DNA from: Cordylochernes scorpioides
Taxonomy: Eukaryota > Arthropoda > Arachnida > Pseudoscorpiones > Chernetidae
Length of the DNA: 64,000 bases
Assembly (NCBI GenBank): GCA_030710605.1
Contig: CP092872.1
Coordinates: 95,497,794 to 95,561,793, forward strand
Direction: 5' to 3'
Positions within the stretch are counted from its first letter, which is position 1; the number at the start of each line of letters is the position of its first letter. A program made the translations under genes and the position numbers. The notes under the pieces are model-generated. The model was not told the DNA's origin, ran no database searches, and worked only from the letters and a program-made list of their open reading frames with translations. Below are positions 20,350 through 32,239 of this stretch, piece by piece.

Positions 20350-21800
20350 TACACTGTAGACATGTAGTGTGTTTACAGTACAAGCTGTCGTAACCCGCTG
20401 TCTACACGTGTAGACATGTAGTGTGTTTACAGTACAAGCTGTCGTAACCCGCTGTCTACACGTGTAGACCTGTGGTGTACTTACAGTACAAGCTGTCGTA
20501 ACCCGCTGTCTACACGTGTAGACCTGTGGTGTACTTACAGTACAAGCTGTCGTAACCCGCTGTCTACACGTGTAGACATGTAGTGTGTTTACAGTACAAG
20601 CTGTCGTAACCCGCTGTCTACACGTGTAGACATGTAGTGTGTTTACAGTACAAGCTGTCGTAACCCGCTGTCTACACGTGTAGACATGTAGTGTGTTTAC
20701 AGTACAAGCTGTCGTAACCCGCTGTCTACACGTGTAGACATGTAGTGTGTTTACAGTACAGGCTGTCGTAACCCGCTGTCTACACGTGTAGACCTGTGGT
20801 GTACTTACAGTACAGGCTGTCGTAACCCGCTGTCTACACGTGTAGACCTGTGGTGTACTTACAGTACAGGCTGTCGTAACCCGCTGTCTACACGTGTAGA
20901 CCTGTGGTGTTCTTACAGTACAAGCTGTCGTAACCCGCTGTCTACACGTGTAGACCTGTGGTGTACTTACAGTACAAGGCTGTCGTAACCCGCTGTCTAC
21001 ACGTGGTAGACCTTTAGTGTACGTTACAGTACAAGCTGTCGTAACCCGCTGTCTACACGTGTAGACATGTAGTGTTTTACAGTACAGGCTGTCGTAACCC
21101 GCTGTCTACACGTGTAGACCTGTGGTGTACTTACAGTACAGGCTGTCGTAACCCGCTGTCTACACGTGTAGACCTGTGGTGTACTTACAGTACATGCTGT
21201 CGTAACCCGCTGTCTACACGTGTAGACCTGTGGTTGTACTTACAGTACAAGCTGTCGTAACCCGCTGTCTACACGTGTAGACATGTAGTGTGTTTACAGT
21301 ACAAGCTGTCGTAACCCGCTGTCTACACGTGTAGACATGTAGTGTGTTTACAGTACAAGCTGTCGTAACCCGCTGTCTACTACGTGTAGACATGTAGTGT
21401 GTTTACAGTACAAGCTGTCGTAACCCGCTGTCTACACGTGTAGACATGTAGTGTGTTTACAGTACAGGCTGTCGTAACCCGCTGTCTACACGTGTAGACC
21501 TGTGGTGTACTTACAGTACAAGCTGTCGTAACCCGCTGTCTACACGTGTAGACCTGTGGTGTACTTACAGTACAAGCTGTCGTAACCCGCTGTCTACACG
21601 TGTAGACCTGTGGTGTACTTACAGTACAAGCTGTCGTAACCCGCTGTCTACACGTGTAGACCTGTGGTGTACTTACAGTACAAGCTGTCGTAACCCGCTG
21701 TCTACACGTGTAGACCTGTGGTGTACTTACAGTACAAGCTGTCGTAACCCGCTGTCTACACGTGTAGACATGTAGTGTGTTTACAGTACAAGGCTGTCGT
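20350..21800. other. Zone of single-base indels inside the satellite
   Basis: Within this 1.45 kb at least seven units carry one-base gains or losses (for example near 20355, 20979, 21006, 21073, 21236, 21381, 21791), whereas only one is evident in the remaining 11 kb (18041, a missing c). This looks like lower consensus quality or an assembly join. Confidence 0.6.
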
Positions 21801-24800
21801 AACCCGCTGTCTACACGTGTAGACCTGTGGTGTACTTACAGTACAGGCTGTCGTAACCCGCTGTCTACACGTGTAGACCTGTGGTGTACTTACAGTACAA
21901 GCTGTCGTAACCCGCTGTCTACACGTGTAGACCTGTGGTGTACTTACAGTACAAGCTGTCGTAACCCGCTGTCTACACGTGTAGACATGTAGTGTGTTTA
22001 CAGTACAAGCTGTCGTAACCCGCTGTCTACACGTGTAGACATGTAGTGTGTTTACAGTACAAGCTGTCGTAACCCGCTGTCTACACGTGTAGACCTGTGG
22101 TGTACTTACAGTACAAGCTGTCGTAACCCGCTGTCTACACGTGTAGACATGTAGTGTGTTTACAGTACAGGCTGTCGTAACCCGCTGTCTACACGTGTAG
22201 ACATGTAGTGTGTTTACAGTACAAGCTGTCGTAACCCGCTGTCTACACGTGTAGACATGTAGTGTGTTTACAGTACAAGCTGTCGTAACCCGCTGTCTAC
22301 ACGTGTAGACATGTAGTGTGTTTACAGTACAAGCTGTCGTAACCCGCTGTCTACACGTGTAGACATGTAGTGTGTTTACAGTACAAGCTGTCGTAACCCG
22401 CTGTCTACACGTGTAGACCTGTGGTGTACTTACAGTACAAGCTGTCGTAACCCGCTGTCTACACGTGTAGACCTGTAGTGTGTTTACAGTACAAGCTGTC
22501 GTAACCCGCTGTCTACACGTGTAGACCTGTGGTGTACTTACAGTACAAGCTGTCGTAACCCGCTGTCTACACGTGTAGACCTGTGGTGTACTTACAGTAC
22601 AGGCTGTCGTAACCCGCTGTCTACACGTGTAGACCTGTGGTGTACTTACAGTACAAGCTGTCGTAACCCGCTGTCTACACGTGTAGACCTGTGGTGTACT
22701 TACAGTACAGGCTGTCGTAACCCGCTGTCTACACGTGTAGACATGTAGTGTGTTTACAGTACAAGCTGTCGTAACCCGCTGTCTACACGTGTAGACCTGT
22801 GGTGTACTTACAGTACAGGCTGTCGTAACCCGCTGTCTACACGTGTAGACCTGTGGTGTACTTACAGTACAAGCTGTCGTAACCCGCTGTCTACACGTGT
22901 AGACATGTAGTGTGTTTACAGTACAAGCTGTCGTAACCCGCTGTCTACACGTGTAGACCTGTGGTGTACTTACAGTACAAGCTGTCGTAATCCGCTGTCT
23001 ACACGTGTAGACATGTAGTGTACTTACAGTACAGGCTGTCGTAACCCGCTGTCTACACGTGTAGACCTGTGGTGTACTTACAGTACAAGCTGTCGTAATC
23101 CGCTGTCTACACGTGTAGACCTGTGGTGTACTTACAGTACAAGCTGTCGTAACCCGCTGTCTACACGTGTAGACATGTAGTGTGTTTACAGTACAAGCTG
23201 TCGTAACCCGCTGTCTACACGTGTAGACCTGTGGTGTACTTACAGTACAAGCTGTCGTAACCCGCTGTCTACACGTGTAGACATGTAGTGTGTTTACAGT
23301 ACAAGCTGTCGTAACCCGCTGTCTACACGTGTAGACCTGTGGTGTACTTACAGTACAGGCTGTCGTAACCCGCTGTCTACACGTGTAGACCTGTGGTGTA
23401 CTTACAGTACAAGCTGTCGTAACCCGCTGTCTACACGTGTAGACATGTAGTGTGTTTACAGTACAAGCTGTCGTAACCCGCTGTCTACACGTGTAGACCT
23501 GTGGTGTACTTACAGTACAAGCTGTCGTAACCCGCTGTCTACACGTGTAGACATGTAGTGTGTTTACAGTACAAGCTGTCGTAACCCGCTGTCTACACGT
23601 GTAGACATGTAGTGTGTTTACAGTACAAGCTGTCGTAACCCGCTGTCTACACGTGTAGACATGTAGTGTGTTTACAGTACAAGCTGTCGTAACCCGCTGT
23701 CTACACGTGTAGACATGTAGTGTGTTTACAGTACAAGCTGTCGTAACCCGCTGTCTACACGTGTAGACCTGTGGTGTACTTACAGTACAAGCTGTCGTAA
23801 CCCGCTGTCTACACGTGTAGACCTGTAGTGTGTTTACAGTACAAGCTGTCGTAACCCGCTGTCTACACGTGTAGACCTGTGGTGTACTTACAGTACAAGC
23901 TGTCGTAACCCGCTGTCTACACGTGTAGACCTGTGGTGTACTTACAGTACAGGCTGTCGTAACCCGCTGTCTACACGTGTAGACCTGTGGTGTACTTACA
24001 GTACAAGCTGTCGTAACCCGCTGTCTACACGTGTAGACCTGTGGTGTACTTACAGTACAGGCTGTCGTAACCCGCTGTCTACACGTGTAGACCTGTAGTG
24101 TGTTTACAGTACAAGCTGTCGTAACCCGCTGTCTACACGTGTAGACCTGTGGTGTACTTACAGTACAGGCTGTCGTAACCCGCTGTCTACACGTGTAGAC
24201 CTGTGGTGTACTTACAGTACAAGCTGTCGTAACCCGCTGTCTACACGTGCAGACATGTAGTGTGTTTACAGTACAAGCTGTCGTAACCCGCTGTCTACAC
24301 GTGTAGACCTGTGGTGTACTTACAGTACAAGCTGTCGTAATCCGCTGTCTACACGTGTAGACATGTAGTGTACTTACAGTACAGGCTGTCGTAACCCGCT
24401 GTCTACACGTGTAGACCTGTGGTGTACTTACAGTACAAGCTGTCGTAATCCGCTGTCTACACGTGTAGACCTGTGGTGTACTTACAGTACAAGCTGTCGT
24501 AACCCGCTGTCTACACGTGTAGACATGTAGTGTGTTTACAGTACAAGCTGTCGTAACCCGCTGTCTACACGTGTAGACCTGTGGTGTACTTACAGTACAA
24601 GCTGTCGTAACCCGCTGTCTACACGTGTAGACATGTAGTGTGTTTACAGTACAAGCTGTCGTAACCCGCTGTCTACACGTGTAGACCTGTGGTGTACTTA
24701 CAGTACAGGCTGTCGTAACCCGCTGTCTACACGTGTAGACCTGTGGTGTACTTACAGTACAAGCTGTCGTAACCCGCTGTCTACACGTGTAGACATGTAG

Positions 24801-27800
24801 TGTGTTTACAGTACAAGCTGTCGTAACCCGCTGTCTACACGTGTAGACATGTAGTGTGTTTACAGTACAAGCTGTCGTAACCCGCTGTCTACACGTGTAG
24901 ACCTGTGGTGTACTTACAGTACAAGCTGTCGTAACCCGCTGTCTACACGTGTAGACCTGTGGTGTACTTACAGTACAAGCTGTCGTAACCCGCTGTCTAC
25001 ACGTGTAGACATGTAGTGTGTTTACAGTACAAGCTGTCGTAACCCGCTGTCTACACGTGTAGACATGTAGTGTGTTTACAGTACAAGCTGTCGTAACCCG
25101 CTGTCTACACGTGTAGACATGTAGTGTGTTTACAGTACAAGCTGTCGTAACCCGCTGTCTACACGTGTAGACATGTAGTGTGTTTACAGTACAGGCTGTC
25201 GTAACCCGCTGTCTACACGTGTAGACCTGTGGTGTACTTACAGTACAAGCTGTCGTAACCCGCTGTCTACACGTGTAGACATGTAGTGTGTTTACAGTAC
25301 AAGCTGTCGTAACCCGCTGTCTACACGTGTAGACCTGTGGTGTACTTACAGTACAGGCTGTCGTAACCCGCTGTCTACACGTGTAGACCTGTGGTGTACT
25401 TACAGTACAAGCTGTCGTAACCCGCTGTCTACACGTGTAGACATGTAGTGTGTTTACAGTACAAGCTGTCGTAACCCGCTGTCTACACGTGTAGACATGT
25501 AGTGTGTTTACAGTACAAGCTGTCGTAACCCGCTGTCTACACGTGTAGACCTGTGGTGTACTTACAGTACAAGCTGTCGTAACCCGCTGTCTACACGTGT
25601 AGACCTGTGGTGTACTTACAGTACAAGCTGTCGTAATCCGCTGTCTACACGTGTAGACATGTAGTGTACTTACAGTACAGGCTGTCGTAACCCGCTGTCT
25701 ACACGTGTAGACCTGTGGTGTACTTACAGTACAAGCTGTCGTAATCCGCTGTCTACACGTGTAGACCTGTGGTGTACTTACAGTACAAGCTGTCGTAACC
25801 CGCTGTCTACACGTGTAGACATGTAGTGTGTTTACAGTACAAGCTGTCGTAACCCGCTGTCTACACGTGTAGACCTGTGGTGTACTTACAGTACAAGCTG
25901 TCGTAACCCGCTGTCTACACGTGTAGACATGTAGTGTGTTTACAGTACAAGCTGTCGTAACCCGCTGTCTACACGTGTAGACCTGTGGTGTACTTACAGT
26001 ACAGGCTGTCGTAACCCGCTGTCTACACGTGTAGACCTGTGGTGTACTTACAGTACAAGCTGTCGTAACCCGCTGTCTACACGTGTAGACATGTAGTGTG
26101 TTTACAGTACAAGCTGTCGTAACCCGCTGTCTACACGTGTAGACCTGTGGTGTACTTACAGTACAAGCTGTCGTAACCCGCTGTCTACACGTGTAGACAT
26201 GTAGTGTGTTTACAGTACAAGCTGTCGTAACCCGCTGTCTACACGTGTAGACATGTAGTGTGTTTACAGTACAAGCTGTCGTAACCCGCTGTCTACACGT
26301 GTAGACATGTAGTGTGTTTACAGTACAAGCTGTCGTAACCCGCTGTCTACACGTGTAGACATGTAGTGTGTTTACAGTACAAGCTGTCGTAACCCGCTGT
26401 CTACACGTGTAGACCTGTGGTGTACTTACAGTACAAGCTGTCGTAACCCGCTGTCTACACGTGTAGACCTGTAGTGTGTTTACAGTACAAGCTGTCGTAA
26501 CCCGCTGTCTACACGTGTAGACCTGTGGTGTACTTACAGTACAAGCTGTCGTAACCCGCTGTCTACACGTGTAGACCTGTGGTGTACTTACAGTACAGGC
26601 TGTCGTAACCCGCTGTCTACACGTGTAGACCTGTGGTGTACTTACAGTACAAGCTGTCGTAACCCGCTGTCTACACGTGTAGACCTGTGGTGTACTTACA
26701 GTACAGGCTGTCGTAACCCGCTGTCTACACGTGTAGACCTGTAGTGTGTTTACAGTACAAGCTGTCGTAACCCGCTGTCTACACGTGTAGACCTGTGGTG
26801 TACTTACAGTACAGGCTGTCGTAACCCGCTGTCTACACGTGTAGACCTGTGGTGTACTTACAGTACAAGCTGTCGTAACCCGCTGTCTACACGTGCAGAC
26901 ATGTAGTGTGTTTACAGTACAAGCTGTCGTAACCCGCTGTCTACACGTGTAGACCTGTGGTGTACTTACAGTACAAGCTGTCGTAATCCGCTGTCTACAC
27001 GTGTAGACATGTAGTGTACTTACAGTACAGGCTGTCGTAACCCGCTGTCTACACGTGTAGACCTGTGGTGTACTTACAGTACAAGCTGTCGTAATCCGCT
27101 GTCTACACGTGTAGACCTGTGGTGTACTTACAGTACAAGCTGTCGTAACCCGCTGTCTACACGTGTAGACATGTAGTGTGTTTACAGTACAAGCTGTCGT
27201 AACCCGCTGTCTACACGTGTAGACCTGTGGTGTACTTACAGTACAAGCTGTCGTAACCCGCTGTCTACACGTGTAGACATGTAGTGTGTTTACAGTACAA
27301 GCTGTCGTAACCCGCTGTCTACACGTGTAGACCTGTGGTGTACTTACAGTACAGGCTGTCGTAACCCGCTGTCTACACGTGTAGACCTGTGGTGTACTTA
27401 CAGTACAAGCTGTCGTAACCCGCTGTCTACACGTGTAGACATGTAGTGTGTTTACAGTACAAGCTGTCGTAACCCGCTGTCTACACGTGTAGACATGTAG
27501 TGTGTTTACAGTACAAGCTGTCGTAACCCGCTGTCTACACGTGTAGACCTGTGGTGTACTTACAGTACAAGCTGTCGTAACCCGCTGTCTACACGTGTAG
27601 ACCTGTGGTGTACTTACAGTACAAGCTGTCGTAACCCGCTGTCTACACGTGTAGACATGTAGTGTGTTTACAGTACAAGCTGTCGTAACCCGCTGTCTAC
27701 ACGTGTAGACATGTAGTGTGTTTACAGTACAAGCTGTCGTAACCCGCTGTCTACACGTGTAGACATGTAGTGTGTTTACAGTACAAGCTGTCGTAACCCG

Positions 27801-29039
27801 CTGTCTACACGTGTAGACATGTAGTGTGTTTACAGTACAGGCTGTCGTAACCCGCTGTCTACACGTGTAGACCTGTGGTGTACTTACAGTACAAGCTGTC
27901 GTAACCCGCTGTCTACACGTGTAGACATGTAGTGTGTTTACAGTACAAGCTGTCGTAACCCGCTGTCTACACGTGTAGACCTGTGGTGTACTTACAGTAC
28001 AGGCTGTCGTAACCCGCTGTCTACACGTGTAGACCTGTGGTGTACTTACAGTACAAGCTGTCGTAACCCGCTGTCTACACGTGTAGACATGTAGTGTGTT
28101 TACAGTACAAGCTGTCGTAACCCGCTGTCTACACGTGTAGACATGTAGTGTGTTTACAGTACAAGCTGTCGTAACCCGCTGTCTACACGTGTAGACCTGT
28201 GGTGTACTTACAGTACAAGCTGTCATAACCCGCTGTCTACACGTGTAGACATGTAGTATGTTTACAGTACAAGCTGTCGTAACCCGCTGTCTACACGTGT
28301 AGACATGTAGTGTGTTTACAGTACAAGCTGTCGTAACCCGCTGTCTACACGTGTAGACATGTAGTGTGTTTACAGTACAAGCTGTCGTAACCCGCTGTCT
28401 ACACGTGTAGACCTGTGGTGTACTTACAGTACAAGCTGTCGTAACCCGCTGTCTACACGTGTAGACATGTAGTATGTTTACAGTACAAGCTGTCGTAACC
28501 CGCTGTCTACACGTGTAGACATGTAGTGTGTTTACAGTACAAGCTGTCGTAACCCGCTGTCTACACGTGTAGACATGTAGTGTGTTTACAGTACAAGCTG
28601 TCGTAACCCGCTGTCTACACGTGTAGACATGTAGTGTGTTTACAGTACAAGCTGTCGTAACCCGCTGTCTACACGTGTAGACATGTAGTGTGTTTACAGT
28701 ACAAGCTGTCGTAACCCGCTGTCTACACGTGTAGACATGTAGTGTGTTTACAGTACAAGCTGTCGTAACCCGCTGTCTACACGTGTAGACATGTAGTGTG
28801 TTTACAGTACAAGCTGTCGTAACCCGCTGTCTACACGTGTAGACATGTAGTGTGTTTACAGTACAGGCTGTCGTAACCCGCTGTCTACACGTGTAGACAT
28901 GTAGTGTGTTTACAGTACAGGCTGTCGTAACCCGCTGTCTACACGTGTAGACATGTAGTGTGTTTACAGTACAGGCTGTCGTATCCCGCTGTCTACACGT
29001 GTAGACATGTAGTGTGTTTACAGTACAGGCTGTCGTAAC

Positions 29040-29535
29040 CCGCTGTCTACATATGTAGACGTGTGGTGTACTTACAGTACAGGCTGTCGTAACCCGCTGT
29101 CTACATATGTAGACGTGTGGTGTACCCACAGTACAGGCTGCCGTAACCCGCTGTCTACATATGTAGACGTGTGGTGTACTTACAGTACAGGCTGTCGTAA
29201 CTCGCTGTCTACACGTGTAGACCTGTGGTGTACTTACAGTACATATGTAGACGTGTGGTGTACTTACAGTACAGGCTGTCGTAACCCGCTGTCTACACGT
29301 GTAGATCTGTGGTGTACTTACAGTACATATGTAGACATGTGGTGTACTTACAGTACAGGCTGTCGTAACCCGCTGTCTACACGTGTAGACCTGTGGTGTA
29401 CTTACAGTACATATGTAGACATGTGGTGTACTTACAGTACATATGTAGACATGTGGTGTACTTACAGTACATATGTAGACCTGTGGTGTACTTACAGTAC
29501 ATATGTAGACATGTGGTGTACTTATAGTATATAGG
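29040..29535. repeat. Satellite right edge with 30-bp derivative units
   Basis: From 29046 the palindrome is tctacatatgtagac. From 29243 some units lose the 24-bp ctgtcgtaacccgctgt region so that cttacagtacatatgtagac plus atgtggtgta repeats every 30 bp, four times in succession before the array ends at an AT-rich tract. Confidence 0.85.
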
Positions 29536-29594
29536 TATATAAAATATTAAATGTGATTCAAAATAACTTTAAAATTTACTTCAGCAATAAGATA

Positions 29595-29680
29595 AAAATA
29601 TTGGGAGGCCCTGGCTCATCACTGGTAAACCCTCTCAGCAATATCTACAGTTAATCTATCAGACAGCCCTACCATTGTGT
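29595..29680 (-). repeat. Family Q copy next to the satellite
   Basis: Contains ttgggaggccctggctcatc and ggtaaaccctctcagc; the GAAAC side is decayed. Confidence 0.55.
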
Positions 29681-30820
29681 ATTATCGCCTTACCTTACAC
29701 CGTTACAATATCTTATATATCTTGTAATGGTGGAGATTAAAGAGATATTCCGAAAGTTCTTTTTTCGTTTAAAGAAATAAAATAATCTGATTAAAAGGTT
29801 ATATCTGATTATTCTATAATTAATGATTGATCATCTTATTTGTGATCTCTCTATTTACATATGCTTATATTGTTCAATGCATTTATTTGCAAACATGCGT
29901 GAATACCGTGAAATTCCGTTACTCGAACTCACGATCTTTGTTGCTAATTCGCTAATGAACGCAACGCTGATTGATTAACGTCACGTGACAGTAGGGAGCC
30001 AATCCGCAAGCGAATAAAGTAGATACCATACATATGTAAATATAATTTCTATCATACTAAATTATAGTATATATTATAGTAGATATATTTTCTTTTATAT
30101 AAAGATACTAAGATTCCATACAATAAGTATCTTTTATAGCAAAAAAAAAATCAAATAAAAAACATGCTTTATTTTTTAAGATAATTTTTAAACTCGATAT
30201 ATAAGCCTTGCATGACTCAAATTATTATTATATAAATTTATATTTATTTGAAAAGAACCATATTTTATAACATAAAAATAACCTAATGTTAAAAAAACAC
30301 ACAAATATTTTCTCTTTCTTTAAATCTAAATAAAAATAATTCAAAAATTTTTCTAAATGACATTTTTCAGCGATGGATTTTGGCGGGAGAATCCCAGTGT
30401 TGCCATATTATTTATTTTGTTCCACGAGGAGTGCAGACGACGACACGTAATATATATATATATATTTACATACCTGAAACAATTTATTCGACAGAAATAT
30501 AGGAGAAACTCTTCCTTCATTATTTGGAGCCCATTTCTTCTGGATAGCCCAATTTGGACGATATTTTTTTTTGTATGGCAAACGAGATTTTTTGAAAATG
30601 GAAAAAAAATCTATTTTATACACCCACACACACATATATATATGAAAAACAATAGAAAAAATAAAAAATAAGTGGGTCAGGTGTTGATATTAAAAATAAA
30701 GAAAGCATATCCTGACCAGGAGCATATGTGTTTTACAGAAGGCAGAGCGCCATCTGGTGGAACAGAAATCAACTAAACATCGATTTAGCCTGTTCCCTGA
30801 TATTCGGCCAACACACACAT
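29680..30820. other. No gene recognised
   Basis: AT-rich DNA with dinucleotide TA runs (30450-30470, 30820-30832). At 29925-29990 a cgaactcacgatcttt block resembles a decayed tRNA/SINE T arm but is too degraded to call. Confidence 0.4.
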
Positions 30821-30831
30821 ATATATATATA

Positions 30832-31095
30832 TATGAAAAATAGTACAAAAGTTAAATTGTACAGAGTTCAGGTTGATAAATTAAGAAAAAGGTATTTCCT
30901 GATTGTGTAAATAAAAGTTGGTGATGGCTTGCACCATTTGTCCAAATAAATTGCACAATGTTGACGAGGGACAACAGCCAGAAATGTGTACGTAGTTAGC
31001 TTTTCTTGATTAATCAATAAAGGGTATTTGGCCAATTCTGGAATAATTAAAAATCTACGAATAGTTGATATTTATTCCGATCAGCTATTTATAGT
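30832..31095 (+). mobile_element. PLE-D terminus with decayed hammerhead
   Basis: Shares gaaaaatagtacaaaagt, ttaagaaaaagg, ttgctgatggcttgcacca-like and cttttcttgattaatcaa blocks with 31975-32172, 56147-56345 and 63165-63345. A degenerate copy of the hammerhead of 56283-56324 lies at 30954-30996. Confidence 0.6.
30954..30996 (+). ncRNA. Dead hammerhead ribozyme copy
   Basis: TTGACGAG replaces CTGATGAG, AGAAATG replaces CGAAACG, and the cleavage triplet GTC has become GTA with a shortened stem I. It aligns base for base with the good copy at 56283-56324, but two core positions are lost, so it should not cleave. Confidence 0.6.
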
Positions 31096-31194
31096 CGCAC
31101 GATCAGTAGTTGCCTTTTTCTTAATGTATATGTTAAATCGATGTTTGTCATTATTTTCCACGAAAAATACTAAATCAATCATAAAGAGAGATAT

Positions 31195-31400
31195 CTCATA
31201 TATATATTTTCTTATATATAAAAGTCAATGTCTGTTTCGCAATAAACTCAAAAACTACTGAACCAATTGGCACCAAATTTTGCATGTCGCTTTTTATAAA
31301 CCTGAGGAAAATTTTCGGCTACATTTTGATTAGTATTTTTGACTAATTTTTTTCATTTGAAGAAATTTTTTTTACGCGAAGTAAATACGAGGCGAAGTAA
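31195..31400 (+). mobile_element. Helitron 5' end fragment
   Basis: Starts tcttatatataaaagtcaat followed by gtctgtttcg, then aactactgaaccaattggca and a block of accaaattttgcatg type. This order is typical of arthropod Helitron 5' ends. The 3' end was not identified. Confidence 0.5.
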
Positions 31401-31726
31401 CAACACCAGGCCATTTAAGCGACCAATAAGCGTTCTTGATTTTTTCTCAAGTTGCTTGCGTACTTTTTTTAGGTGTTGTTTATCTCCACGGTTAAACCAA
31501 TTCCTGAAGTCCACTCCTCACCAATTTTTGCAGCATTAGATAGAGGAGCAGAATTCATTGGAGTATTTAGATGTCTGTTAATGGGACATCTGATGTAGGT
31601 AGGAATGTTAGCTGGACATGGTGGGACAGCCTTGGGTACCAGGAGTTCACAGACATACTTCGTCTGTCCTGTCCAGGGTCAACCCCCCGCCACTTTGAGG
31701 CAGTTAACAGGTCTTGGGGAGGAAAA

Positions 31727-31885
31727 AACGATGGATCACTCGGTTCTCGGGTCGATGAAGGACGCAGCGAGCTGCGTTAAGTGGTGTGAATTGCAGGACA
31801 TTTTGAGCATTAAAGCTCCGAATGGACATTCCGGACTCGAGATTACCGTTTCGGGTCCGTGTCCATCCGAGGGTCGTATGCAACT
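31727..31885 (+). rRNA. 5.8S rRNA-like gene copy, isolated from the rDNA
   Basis: Contains the diagnostic 5.8S blocks in order: cgatggatcactcggttc, gggtcgatgaaggacgcag, gtgtgaattgcaggaca, ttgagcattaaagctccgaa and ccatccgagggtcgt. Length is about 159 bases, as expected. The positions normally reading CGAACGCA are altered (ccgaatggaca), so this is probably a diverged pseudogene. Neither 18S nor 28S sequence is present nearby; flanks 31600-31726 and 31886-31955 are GC-richer and may be ITS fragments. Confidence 0.8.
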
Positions 31886-31974
31886 CCGAGGGAGAAATCG
31901 TCCGGGCGACGCCTGTACCGTTTCCCGTCAGGGTCGGTTTAAATTTGCGGTTCGAAAATAATTATATTATGTAT

Positions 31975-32172
31975 TATTATGTGAAAAAATAGTACAAATG
32001 TAACATTGTACTGGGATAAGGTGCATAAATTAAGAAAAAAGGCATCTTCTTATCGTGCAACTGAAATGGAATAATTAAAAATCAACGAGAATAGTTGATG
32101 TTTATTCCGATAGATGGCGCAAGCCATCAGCAACTTTCAGTTGCACGATAAGAAGATGCCTTTTTCTTAAAA
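31975..32172. mobile_element. PLE-D foldback
   Basis: Arms 32031-32067 and 32134-32170 carry aaggcatcttcttatcgtgc plus aactgaaa and its inverse. Between them lies ggaataattaaaaatcaacg plus agaatagttgatgtttattc, which is itself an imperfect dyad. Confidence 0.6.
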
Positions 32173-32239
32173 TATGTATTATTATGTATATATATATAGA
32201 TCTTGTTATTTTGTGAAGCAAAAACTTTTTGACATCTTA

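Larger units (their letters stand above)
16575..29535. repeat. 54-bp palindromic satellite array, about 240 copies
   Basis: The unit reads, in three pieces, gtgtagacctgtggtgt, acttacagtacaagctg, tcgtaacccgctgtctacac. Each junction forms the perfect 16-bp palindrome GTCTACACGTGTAGAC. Two main variants alternate irregularly: acatgtagtgtgtttacag and acctgtggtgtacttacag; a third position is acaagctg or acaggctg. The unit is far richer in GC than the flanks. The left edge is abrupt at about 16575 with one variant (gtctttacgtg). The right edge (29040-29535) degenerates: the palindrome becomes TCTACATATGTAGA and units shrink to 30 bp. Minus-strand open frames of 478, 794 and 2457 codons run through it only because 54 is a multiple of three. 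Marker variants show 24-, 25- and 49-unit higher-order repeats. Confidence 0.97.

Noticed and set aside
21756..29129. A 2457-codon open frame (and 794- and 478-codon ones) encoding an 18-residue Cys/Thr/Arg repeat
   Set aside because: It is the minus-strand reading of the 54-bp satellite. A unit divisible by three with no stop gives an endless frame; variants change amino acids freely and small indels switch frames, so there is no sign of protein-level selection.
16575..29535. CRISPR-like appearance (regular dyad repeats)
   Set aside because: There are no unique spacers; the whole 54-bp unit repeats, and the genome is eukaryotic.
16575..29535. CENP-B box in the satellite
   Set aside because: No match to the TTCG-NNNN-A-NN-CGGG pattern in any unit variant read.
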